64,000 nt of DNA, taken from positions 99,248-163,247 of the forward strand of contig NZ_JAGGOJ010000032.1 of the NCBI RefSeq assembly GCF_018614575.1, read 5' to 3'. This document shows positions 9,253-16,901 of this stretch, piece by piece. The notes under the pieces were generated by a model. It was given only the letters and a program-made list of their open reading frames with translations, did not search any database and had not been told where the DNA came from. Made by a program: the position numbers and the translations under genes. This DNA is from Streptomyces sp. ISL-10 (GTDB taxonomy: Bacteria > Actinomycetota > Actinomycetes > Streptomycetales > Streptomycetaceae). Within the stretch, counting starts at the first letter, position 1; each line of letters begins with the position of its first letter.

Positions 9253-10110
9253 TTACCGGCGGGGTGGACGCATGGGCGAATCCAGTTGCCGGGTGTCACG
9301 GGCGAGGACCCGCTCGGTGGAGGAGAGCCGGGTCACTGCCTTGTCGACTGGAGCTGAGAGCAGCGCCTCGGCCACGTGGTCGACGTCGGGGACATCCGCC
9401 GCTGGCTCGGCAGACCGAGGCGCAGGCAGGAGTGGGTGGCGGCGGTCAGTGGGGCGCTGGAGACGGATCGCACCATCGTCCTGTTCGTGGACGGGAGCGT
9501 AGCCGGCGTCACGAAGCGCGGTGATCACGGCGTCGCTCGGGAAGGGGCTCGTCAGCACGGTGGGGGCGAGCATCCGAAGGCGGAGTGAGACGAGCTGGGG
9601 GGACGCGGCGATCTCGCCGATCAGGGTGGCATCTGCGGTGTGCAGGACGCTGGCCGGGGTGGTGAGGCGGAGTCGGCCGTGCGCGTCGGCGGCGTGCTGG
9701 ACGAGGACCGTCAAACGCTCGGGAAGTTTCGGGTCCTCGGCCATGTCCTGCAGGGCGTGGATGATCTCGTCGGATGTGGCCGGTATCAAAGGCGCGACGC
9801 AGTGAAGCCGAGGTGATGTGCCAGCTTTAGGAGGGCAGCCAGCCGAGGCGAGGGCATGCCGTCGACCACCGCGGTCACGTCCGGGCCGGTGGTGAAACGC
9901 ACCGCCTCACACAACGGCGGAAGCAGCCGCTGCGCGCAGGCGACGAGTTCGGTCTCCTGGACGGCCGGGTCCATATCGACGTGCCGCAGAGGTGGGGACA
10001 GCGGGCTGAGCGCGCCCCTCGCCAGTACACCGAGCAGCTCGGCTTCATGAACCAGCGGCGCGAGCGCTGCCGTCTCGTGGTCGCGATCGCGTTCCCTCAG
10101 GTACGAGTGC
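9253..10110 (-). pseudogene. Helicase-associated (Helicase_C_3, XPB/Ssl2-like) protein, broken remnant
   Basis: Two minus-strand frames carry neighbouring pieces of one actinobacterial helicase-associated protein. The 5' piece, roughly 9790-10110, reads EAELLGVLARGALSPL and then DVTAVVDGMPSPRLAALL. The 3' piece, 9253-9789, reads RLRLTTPASVLHTADA and then APTVLTSPFPSDAVITALR with AGYAPV. In intact homologues these follow each other in one protein of about 700-800 residues. Here the N-terminal two thirds are missing, and a frameshift plus a small deletion near 9790 separates the two pieces. It is non-functional as it stands. Confidence 0.7.
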
Positions 10111-10299
10111 TTCTCCGTGCAGGCGCAGAACAGGGCGCGGGGGCGGTGCCAGGCGAGCAGGTCGGCGAAGCCGACCGACCGGGTCGTCCGTCGTGTCAAC
10201 GGCCTGCTGCGGGCCGAGCGCGGCCGCGCTGTCCAGGAGGGCAGTGCGCGTCGCCAGACAGCCGTCGCACTCGACCCGGGAGGCAGCAGGTCGCAGGAG

Positions 10300-10414
10300 C
10301 CCGGGTCCCGGTCGCCGACCGCGCCACCCGCTCCTGCTTCCACGCGGTGACCAGCGGCTCGATCAACGCCCCATGCTCGTCGGACAAGTCGGTTGCGTAC
10401 GCCATCCGTTCCAT
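10300..10414 (-). pseudogene. IS5-type transposase, N-terminal scrap
   Basis: About 35 residues on the minus strand, MERMAYATDLSDEHGALIEP followed by LVTAWKQERVARS, match the very start of IS5-family transposases, whose N-terminal DNA-binding segment typically reads TDLTDxxWxLIEPLL. The rest of the gene is missing, and the sequence runs into the helicase remnant. Confidence 0.6.
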
Positions 10415-10522
10415 GCCCCGCGATCCCATCATGTACACGCCATGACGGAGCGTGGAACCATCCCATCACCCACGAACGGGCGACACCACATCATCAGGAA
10501 CGGGACTTGACGCCCTCTCAGA

Positions 10523-11665
10523 TCACAGGCCCGGGGCTTTGTTGTTGTCCGACCCAGGTCGGATTGGGGCACGGGTATTCGGCCGCAATGCGAGGGCCGC
10601 GATGTCGTCGTCGAGCCGTCCGCCGCTGTACTGGAGCAGGTCGCGGTGAAGCCGGTCGAGCAGCTCGCGGGGCGACATCAGGCCCTGCTGCCCCATCCAC
10701 TCCGGGAGTGGAAAGAACTCGCCCGCGCGGTCCCGGGTCTCCGTCACGCCATCGGTGTAGAGAAGCAACTGGTCGCCCGGGGCAAAGGCGACGGTGTCGA
10801 CGCAGTAGGTGTCTCCGATGAGCGTCGCGAGGTTGAGGGGCGGCGAGGGGATGGAAGGCTCCAGGACGCGGGTCTCCCCGTGGTGCACGAGCAGTGGCGG
10901 AGGGTGCCCGCAGTTGATGAGTCTGACGTGGCCACCGCCACGCGGGACCTCCGCGATGAGAGCCGTAGCGAAGCGCTCCGGCAGGTCCGGGCCAGGGAAC
11001 GCGGCGATGTGGCGGGTGATGCTCGTTTCCAAGCGCCGGGTGATGCTCCTCAGGTCAGGCTCGTCATACGCGGCCTCCCTGAAGGAGCTGATCACCGCCG
11101 ATGCCGCTCCCACCGCCGACAGACCCTTGCCGCGCACATCACCGATGAGCAGCCGGACCCCGTACGGGGTGTCGGCCGCCTCATAGAAGTCGCCGCCGAT
11201 CCGGGCCTCCTCTTGGGCCGCCAGGTACAGCGACTCGATCTCGATGTCATTGATGCGAGCCGGCAGGGGGCGCAGCAGCACCTTCTGGGCCGCATCGGCG
11301 ACGAGCCGGATATGGAAGAGCGTCTCCTCCCGCTGGAGACGGTGATGGCTTGTGTAGGCGGCGGCCAAGGTGACCGCGACGATCGCAGCCCCCGTGTATG
11401 GCGTCCCCAGGTCGGTGTAGAAGAAGCTGAGGCTGATCATGATCAGCAGGCAGAATGCCCCCAGCAGGATCGTGGGGAGTACAGGCCACATCGCGGCGGC
11501 GAGGGCAGGCGCGGCGGGCAGGAGACGGCTGAAAGCGATCTCCCTCGGTGTGGAGAACGCCAGGCCGGCGATGAGGACCGTAAGGATCACGGGCGACAGC
11601 AGTGCAGCTTCCCACCTGCCGCCGTAGGGAAAGCGGCGGCGCCGTAGCCGACCAAGCGTGATCAC
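10523..11665 (-). CDS. Membrane SpoIIE-family PP2C phosphatase
   Basis: This 380-residue protein has about four N-terminal transmembrane helices (residues 20-115) followed by a SpoIIE/PP2C serine phosphatase domain. The metal-binding motifs are present: GGDFYEA, LLIGDVRGKGLSA, the INCGHPPPLL block, LLLYTDGVTETRD and DDDIAAL. Such proteins act at the membrane and usually dephosphorylate anti-sigma-factor antagonists. No sensor domain or kinase is fused. The GTG start at 11665 has no strong ribosome site. A paralogue of the same architecture lies at 57100. Confidence 0.92.
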   Translation of the reverse strand: MITLGRLRRRRFPYGGRWEAALLSPVILTVLIAGLAFSTPREIAFSRLLPAAPALAAAMWPVLPTILLGAFCLLIMISLSFFYTDLGTPYTGAAIVAVTLAAAYTSHHRLQREETLFHIRLVADAAQKVLLRPLPARINDIEIESLYLAAQEEARIGGDFYEAADTPYGVRLLIGDVRGKGLSAVGAASAVISSFREAAYDEPDLRSITRRLETSITRHIAAFPGPDLPERFATALIAEVPRGGGHVRLINCGHPPPLLVHHGETRVLEPSIPSPPLNLATLIGDTYCVDTVAFAPGDQLLLYTDGVTETRDRAGEFFPLPEWMGQQGLMSPRELLDRLHRDLLQYSGGRLDDDIAALALRPNTRAPIRPGSDNNKAPGL

Positions 11666-11744
11666 GAAGCCATGATATCGGGATATAAAGGTTGGGATCG
11701 GTCCCGCTTGCCAGCCCGTTCGGCGATTTCCAAAATCCCCGGGA

Positions 11745-11861
11745 GCTATGCCCGGCTGTCCTCAGTGTCAAGGCGTACACCTGCTTGTCGTCGCAGCCGA
11801 CGTACAGCATCCCGTCAACCACTGTCAGAGTGACGGGCGCAGCTGACGCCATCCGTACCAC
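11745..11861 (-). pseudogene. PQQ-like beta-propeller repeat, fragment
   Basis: A short minus-strand stretch reads APVTLTVVDGMLYVGCDDKQ and then VYAL, which is one blade of a PQQ-binding-like beta-propeller (typical VVDGxVYVGSxDGxVYAL). Nothing else of such a gene remains, so this is a relic between IS debris and the phosphatase. Confidence 0.5.
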
Positions 11862-11929
11862 GCGGTCAGCGGCGCGTTGTCGACGTCCGCCGGTTTCCTG
11901 GGTGGGGCGCTGACCTGGTCGGGGAATGT

Positions 11930-12358
11930 GTTGTTCAGGCTCCGTAACCCTGGTCCAACTCCGCTCTCACCGCTGGGTGCAACGGAACTGCTCGGCGATG
12001 CCCTCGGTGCGGACGGCGGTCTGGTCATGCATCCCTCCGGGACGGATGGCCCGGCGCGGCCCTGGTCGTCGCTGATCGCGGTGGTCTTGATGGTGTTCTG
12101 CTTGCGCTTGCCGGAGACGAAGGCCCGTCTGGCGGGGCAGTGCGCCTTGGAGTGACGGACCTGGGTCTCGGTGCCGTCGATTCGCAGCGTGACATTCTCG
12201 GCCGCGGCGTAGGCGAACACGCCCTCCAGGGCGTGGCCGGGGCATGTCAGGTTTAGAGTCCACTCGCGCAGATCATGCACGACCTCGCCGAGAACGAGGT
12301 TCTGACGGTCGGTCGACTGCTGGTCGGTCGACACCCGCTTATAGACCAGGTTCGCCAT
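11930..12358 (-). pseudogene. Fused relics: serine recombinase start and IS5-type transposase
   Basis: The minus-strand frame begins MANLVYKRVSTDQQSTDRQN, the N-terminus of a serine resolvase/invertase with its catalytic serine. After about 25 residues it switches abruptly to a DDE transposase core: VTLRIDGTETQVRHSKAHCP, then RRAFVSGKRKQNTIKTTAIS with DDQGR. The transposase reading continues only in another frame (GGMHDQTAVRTEGIAEQFR), so there is a frameshift near 12040 as well. The join shows that an IS element landed in, or recombined with, a resolvase gene. Confidence 0.7.
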
Positions 12359-12558
12359 GCCGCTCCCCGTTGTGGTGGTCGCATTCGACCCTAGCCGTCA
12401 GCAAACCCCGTCATCAGCCGCCATCGGATCTCATTGGATCGAGGCCCCGGAAAGTCTGGGTTCATTGGACGCCCGTTGGTCCTGTCGTCATTCGTTCGTT
12501 TGCCGACACTGGAGAGCCGTGGTGTCAGACGGCCAGGCGCATCGTCGGCGGCGAGTCG

Positions 12559-13227
12559 TCAGCGGCTGACGAGAAGGCCGTCCACCAGGGCCCGGAGCCC
12601 GTCCTGGTAGGTGTCCTCAGCGGTCAGCGGTGCCCAGCGATCCGCGGCCTGTGCCAAGCGGGGTAGCTCGCTCGGGTCGAGATCGGCGAAGACTTGCTCC
12701 CGGTAGGTCGCACGGTCATCGTCTGCGCGCCGTCGGGCAGCTGTAGTCCTGACCACGATCTCTCCGGCGGTGTAGTACCAGATCGCGCGGTAGCCATGCA
12801 CGGCCCGGTCGGGGGAGAGGCCGCATTCGACCAGGCCGTCGACGATCTGCTCGACGAACCACAGCGCGGATGTGGACATCAAGTCGTCGGCGGTCAGCAC
12901 CTCCACGATCCAGGGACAGGCGGCGAGTGCCTCGTGGATTGCGGTGGTGGCGACGATGATCCGCTCGCGGGGGTGGGCGGGCAGTTCGGGTCGGCGCAGT
13001 GTCCGCGCGGCGTAGTCGTCCAGCAGCAGTACGAGCAGTTCTTCCTTGTCGCGGACGTGGTGGTAGAGAGCCATGGGCGTACTGCCAACTTCCGTGGCCA
13101 GCCGCCGCATGGTCAGCCGGTCCACTCCTCCCTCAGTCACGATCCGGCGGGCTGTCTCGATGATCTCCTCGCGAGAGATACGGGGAGGTCGGCCCAGGGT
13201 CTTGCGCGGTGCGGACGGGTGCGGCAT
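12559..13227 (-). CDS. TetR family transcriptional regulator
   Basis: This is a 222-residue TetR protein. I take the ATG at 13227 (MPHPSAPRKTLGRPPRIS) because the typical arginine-rich lead-in and HTH follow it; the frame stays open further upstream but crosses the divergent promoter. The HTH is RRLATEVGSTPMALYHHVRD at about residues 43-62, and the C-terminal half resembles the TetR/TetR_C group. It is divergent from the MFS exporter with a 58-bp gap containing a palindrome, so it probably represses that pump operon and responds to a pump substrate. Confidence 0.92.
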   Translation of the reverse strand: MPHPSAPRKTLGRPPRISREEIIETARRIVTEGGVDRLTMRRLATEVGSTPMALYHHVRDKEELLVLLLDDYAARTLRRPELPAHPRERIIVATTAIHEALAACPWIVEVLTADDLMSTSALWFVEQIVDGLVECGLSPDRAVHGYRAIWYYTAGEIVVRTTAARRRADDDRATYREQVFADLDPSELPRLAQAADRWAPLTAEDTYQDGLRALVDGLLVSR

Positions 13228-13276
13228 GCCCCCATCATCTCCCAGGTGTCGACAACGGCCACCTCCTGACGCTAAC

Positions 13277-13296
13277 TTTTCGTACATGTATAAAAA
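13277..13296. promoter_or_regulatory. Probable operator for the TetR/MFS pair
   Basis: The sequence has a perfect TACATGTA core (13283-13290) flanked at equal distance by TTTT on the left and AAAA on the right. It overlaps the likely start of the MFS gene and lies in the short divergent gap, which is typical for a TetR-family operator. Confidence 0.55.
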
Positions 13297-14734
13297 CACC
13301 CGAGAGAGGCCAGGCGTGGTGCTGGCGGCAGCCGCCGTCGCCCAGTTCGTCGTCGCTCTGGATATGTCCGTGGTCAACGTCGCGTTGCCCGCGATCCGCA
13401 CCGACCTGGGATTCGCGCCGCTCGACTTGTCGTGGGTCGTGCACGTGTACGCGCTCACGTTCGGCGGGTTCCTGCTGCTGGGGGGACGCGCTTGCGACCT
13501 GTACGGCCGGCGTCGGATGTTCGTGCTGGGGCTGACCGTCTTCGGGCTGTGCTCGCTGGCGGGCGGACTCGCTCAGGCACCTTGGCAACTGATCGCCGCC
13601 CGCGCAGGGCAGGGCCTGGGCGCCGCCGCAGTTGCGCCGGCCGCGCTGGCGATGCTCACCACTACCTTCACCGAAGGCCCCGAGCGCGTGCGCGCACTTG
13701 GGGTGTGGAGCGCTGTGAACGCTGCGGGCGGCGCGCTGGGCGTGCTGGCAGGTGGGCTGCTGACCGAATACGCGGGCTGGCGCTGGGTCATGCTGATCAA
13801 CCTGCCCATCGTCGTGGCGGCTCTCGCGCTCATCCCCGCAGGGGTGCCCGCCGGAACATCACCTGCCCGGCGCGAGAGGCTGGACGGGCTGGGCGCCGTC
13901 CTGGCGACAGGCGGAGTCGGGCTGCTGGTGCTCGGTGTCGTCCGCACCGACACCCTGGGCTGGGGCTCCCCGGTCACGTGGGCGACCCTTGCCGTCGCGG
14001 CCGTGCTGCTGGGCATGTTCGTCTTCGCCGAGTCAAGGGTCGCCGCACCGCTGCTGCGCCTCGGCCTGCTGCACAGCCGTTGGGTCGCTGGCGCGAACGT
14101 GCTGGTCTTCCTGGCTGCGGCAGGGCAGTTCACGGCGTTCTACTTCGTGTCTCTGTATATGCAGCAGGTCCTGGGCATGGGTGCCGCAGCGACCGGAACT
14201 GCATTTCTGCCCTTCTCTCTGGGCCTGGTTGCGGGAACCATCGTCGCGACCCGCATCACCGCGGCACGCACCCCCCGTGTGTCCCTGGTGCCTGGCGCCC
14301 TGCTGGCCGCCGCGGGCCTGGCCTGGTTCGCGCTCATCAGCCCCGACGGCAGCTTCCTTACCGACGTGCTCGGTCCGTCCCTCGTCACCAGCGTCGGCGC
14401 CGGACTGGTCCTGGCCCCGGTCGCCGCCGCCGCGACCAGCGGCGTCGCCCCGCATGAGGCCGGCATGGCCTCCGGCCTCATGAACAGTTCCCGTCAACTC
14501 GGAGGTGCCATTGGCCTGGCGGCCTTGGCCACTATCTCCGCGCACCACACCGGCACGACCACCGACCCCGCCGCGCTCAACGACGGCTACGCCCTGGGCC
14601 TGGCCATCGCCGCCGCCATTTTCGTGCTCGCGGCGGTCGTGGCCATCGGAGTGCTGCCGCGCCGCCGGACCGTCACACTTCGCCCGCAATCCACCGCTCT
14701 CGCAGACGATCAGCTGGAAGGAACACCGTCATGA
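13286..14734 (+). CDS. DHA2-family MFS drug exporter
   Basis: This 482-residue major facilitator protein has about 14 hydrophobic segments. Family motifs include DMSVVNVALPAIRTDLGF in helix 1, GRACDLYGRRRMFVLGL (motif A) between helices 2 and 3, and AGRWA/GWRW-type motif C. DHA2 pumps export drugs or dyes by proton antiport. I chose the ATG at 13286, because the residues RERPGVVLA before helix 1 are typical. A GTG at 13316 with GAGAGG upstream is a credible alternative. The stop overlaps the start of the cupin gene, so the two are translationally coupled. Confidence 0.92.
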   Translation: MYKNTRERPGVVLAAAAVAQFVVALDMSVVNVALPAIRTDLGFAPLDLSWVVHVYALTFGGFLLLGGRACDLYGRRRMFVLGLTVFGLCSLAGGLAQAPWQLIAARAGQGLGAAAVAPAALAMLTTTFTEGPERVRALGVWSAVNAAGGALGVLAGGLLTEYAGWRWVMLINLPIVVAALALIPAGVPAGTSPARRERLDGLGAVLATGGVGLLVLGVVRTDTLGWGSPVTWATLAVAAVLLGMFVFAESRVAAPLLRLGLLHSRWVAGANVLVFLAAAGQFTAFYFVSLYMQQVLGMGAAATGTAFLPFSLGLVAGTIVATRITAARTPRVSLVPGALLAAAGLAWFALISPDGSFLTDVLGPSLVTSVGAGLVLAPVAAAATSGVAPHEAGMASGLMNSSRQLGGAIGLAALATISAHHTGTTTDPAALNDGYALGLAIAAAIFVLAAVVAIGVLPRRRTVTLRPQSTALADDQLEGTPS

Positions 14735-15129
14735 TGACGACCACCACCGTCGACCTGTTCGCCTCGGCGCTGCATTTCCAGCCCGACGGCGATGTCCGAG
14801 CCGTCGAACGGCAGATGACAAGCAGCGGCTCCGGCGTCTGGCAGATCGCCACGTTCCACGTCGAGACCGACGCCGACGTACACGCCGACCACTGGGAGAT
14901 GCACCCGGAAGCCGAGGAAGCGGTGTGCTGCCTGACCGGCGGTGTCCGCCTCTACTTCCGTCCCGAGAGGCCCGGCGGCGCCGAGGACATGGTGCAGTTG
15001 CAGTCAGGCACCGCCATGATCGTCCCTCGCGGTCGCTGGCACCGGCTGGAGTTGGAGGCCCCCAGCGACCTGATGTCGATCACCCTTCGCAACGGCACCC
15101 GCCTCGAAAAGCGCACCGATACCCACTGA
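14731..15129 (+). CDS. Cupin-domain protein
   Basis: This 132-residue single-domain cupin has a metal-site-like pattern HADHWEMHPEAEEAVCCLTG with an EE pair, then a second motif PRGRWHRLELEAPSD. Its ATG overlaps the MFS stop (ATGATGA), so it belongs to the same transcript. Small cupins beside efflux pumps may bind or modify the pump substrate, or serve as metal-binding accessory proteins. The reaction is unknown. The start MMTTTT is fixed by the overlap. Confidence 0.85.
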   Translation: MMTTTTVDLFASALHFQPDGDVRAVERQMTSSGSGVWQIATFHVETDADVHADHWEMHPEAEEAVCCLTGGVRLYFRPERPGGAEDMVQLQSGTAMIVPRGRWHRLELEAPSDLMSITLRNGTRLEKRTDTH

Positions 15130-15291
15130 GCGGAAGTGGCCGGCAAAAGGGCCGCTGGGCCACCACGAACCCCGCCCGAGGACTTGGCGGCGCCTTGCCC
15201 GCCAGCACAAGGTGTTCATCGCGCTTGCCGGGGACATCGCGCACCCGACCGGACCCCACAAGGTGACGATCGTCCGGGGCGGCACCGTTGT

Positions 15292-15513
15292 TCACGCGTT
15301 CACGGTGTCAGCTGAGCCCTCAGCCCGTTCCATCACCCTGGAGCAGGGGCCGGTTCGCCCCTCGGCGGTGCGCGGCTGGGGCACGGGCCGGGCGGTCAGG
15401 TCCAGGTCAAGGCGTCTGTTCATGTCTAGCTCGAACCGGTCGTAAGGGTTCACGTGCGTCCAGAACAGAGGTGACAGTGTCGGCCGGTCCGCGTCGGTCA
15501 GGGGGTCGGCCAC
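15292..15513 (-). pseudogene. Tn3-family TnpA, C-terminal relic
   Basis: The minus strand reads LSPLFWTHVNPYDRFELDMN and then RRLDLDL, the conserved tail of Tn3-family transposases (LTPLFWxHVNPYGxFxLDM). Only about 40 residues of the real protein remain, so a second Tn3-type element, different from the one at 21-36 kb, was once present here. The downstream 30 or so residues in this frame are not TnpA-like. Confidence 0.75.
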
Positions 15514-15628
15514 CGCTGTCGGCCGCCGTCCTCCGGCACGCTGACGGAACCGGGCAGCCTGCAGGTCTGGGCACAGAAGTCCGTACGCGGTGGTGCACGA
15601 CGAAGTCGTACGCGACTGGGGATGTTCG

Positions 15629-15663
15629 CCCCGTACTTCCCTCGAGGAGGGGGAAGTACGGGG
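15629..15663. terminator. Hairpin terminator of the truncated TPR regulator
   Basis: A perfect 13-bp stem (15629-15641 with 15651-15663) with a 9-base loop lies 10 bp beyond the stop of the minus-strand regulator fragment. It is probably that gene's original terminator. Confidence 0.75.
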
Positions 15664-15672
15664 AAGACGTGC

Positions 15673-15925
15673 TCAGGTGGCGATGGAGGGTTCGGTGCGG
15701 GTGCGGTGGATGAAGTCGCGGACGGCCGGCTCGCGGCGCCAGGGGGCGAGGGCGGCGTTGAACTCGCGGACGGACGTAGTCCTTGGCCCGGGAGGACTGG
15801 ACGCGGGCGAGGATGTCGACGGACCGGTTGCCCAGTTCGAGGCCCTGGTCGAGGTCGCGGGCCTGGAGGTGGGCGATCCCCACGATCGCGAGCCGCATTC
15901 CGACTGAGCGGGTGAACACCCCCGA
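15673..15925 (-). pseudogene. TPR-type Streptomyces regulator, C-terminal third
   Basis: On the minus strand, combining two frames gives FTRSVGMRLAIVGIAHLQAR, DLDQGLELGNRSVDILARVQ and then REFNAALAPWRREPAVRDF. This is the well-conserved end of the Streptomyces XRE/TPR regulators that resemble NsdA. The frame shifts once near 15780 (DYVR to EFNAAL). The N-terminal HTH and middle repeats are not upstream in this orientation. They lie next door on the opposite strand, so an inversion has split the gene. Confidence 0.75.
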
Positions 15926-15939
15926 ACGAGGCCGTCGAT

Positions 15940-16240
15940 ATGGCCCAGGGCGCCTTCGAACGAGCCAAGGGCCAGGCCGCCCCGCGTGTCCTGGCGTTCA
16001 CCAAGCTCATCGAGGCCCGTGCTCACGCCCGCGAGAACAACGCCAGGGCCGCCTCACGCGCTCTGGCCGCGTCCGAAGACCTCATCATCCAGGCCGACCA
16101 GAGCAGCGGCGACGAGCCGGCCTGGATCGACTTCTATCACCATGCCCGCCCCTCCGCGGATGCCGCCGAGGCCTTCCGCGACCTGAAGAACCCCAAAGCA
16201 TCGCTCGCCTGGAACCAGCGGGCCGCCGCCACGCGCCAAC
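15940..16240 (+). pseudogene. TPR-type regulator, middle segment in inverted orientation
   Basis: The plus strand reads AFERAKGQAAPRVLAFTKLI, then EARAHARENNARAASRALAA and DLKNPKASLAWNQRAA. In intact homologues this block sits directly before the C-terminal block found on the minus strand at 15673-15925. The two parts of one gene therefore point in opposite directions and meet near 15930. After about 16240 the frame loses similarity. The N-terminal HTH domain is absent. Confidence 0.7.
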
Positions 16241-16476
16241 CGGTCCCAGACGAAAATCCGTGCCCTGGTGGAGCAAGCCGTCGCCACTCTCAAGTCCTGG
16301 CGGCTCCTGCGCAAGCTCCGCCATCTCGACCGCCCGCCTCACGAGCCTCGTCCAAGCTGTCCTCACCCTGCATCTGGCCAGCTCAAACTGAGAATGGAAA
16401 GAGCTCAGTGTCTGCTTTTCCCTGACGGGAGCGAGGACCTGGGCGCGCTACGTCCGCCGGTGGAGTCGATGCTCGC

Positions 16477-16760
16477 TCAGCTTGCGGAGCCGCCTCGTGT
16501 GCGGACGACTCGGTCGCATAGTTCATTGCGCCGTAATGACGGTTGACGCGCCGGGTTGGCCTTGGGCTTCTTCTGCGCCTTCAGCCTCTCTAAATGTGCC
16601 GCCTGCTCTTCCGGCTTCCTGTTCCCGACTCGGCGCAGGAGCTCCGCCGGCTCCTCCCCTGAGACCAGCTTTTCCTTCAGCTCGAGTGGGACGACGATCC
16701 GTGCGGCGACGTCGACGAGCAGCGCGGGGATCCGCGGTTCGGCGTCGCGGAGTTCACCCC
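16477..16760 (-). pseudogene. Possible ParB-like protein, C-terminal fragment
   Basis: A minus-strand frame ends with LRDAEPRIPALLVDVAARIV, VPLELKEKLVSGEEPAELLR and KPEEQAAHLERLKAQKK, a charged helical tail. It loosely recalls plasmid ParB-type proteins of Streptomyces, but I cannot confirm this. No N-terminal domain is present upstream in the frame. The opposite strand at about 16700-16900 also has a short protein-like stretch (RWCEQPRVLLCVEAVCAEVR) of unknown origin. Confidence 0.3.
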
Positions 16761-16901
16761 GTTGCGCTGGTGCGAGCAACCTCGGGTGCTGCTGTGTGTG
16801 GAGGCGGTGTGCGCCGAGGTCCGCCGCCTGCTGACTTGGGTCAATCGCAACCGCGCTCTGCTCGGGCACGTGAAGTCCTCGATGCCAGCTGACCTGGACG
16901 G

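Noticed and set aside
12559..13458. A longer TetR protein starting at 13458
   Set aside because: The extension would run through the divergent MFS start and the operator. The family N-terminus begins after the ATG at 13227.
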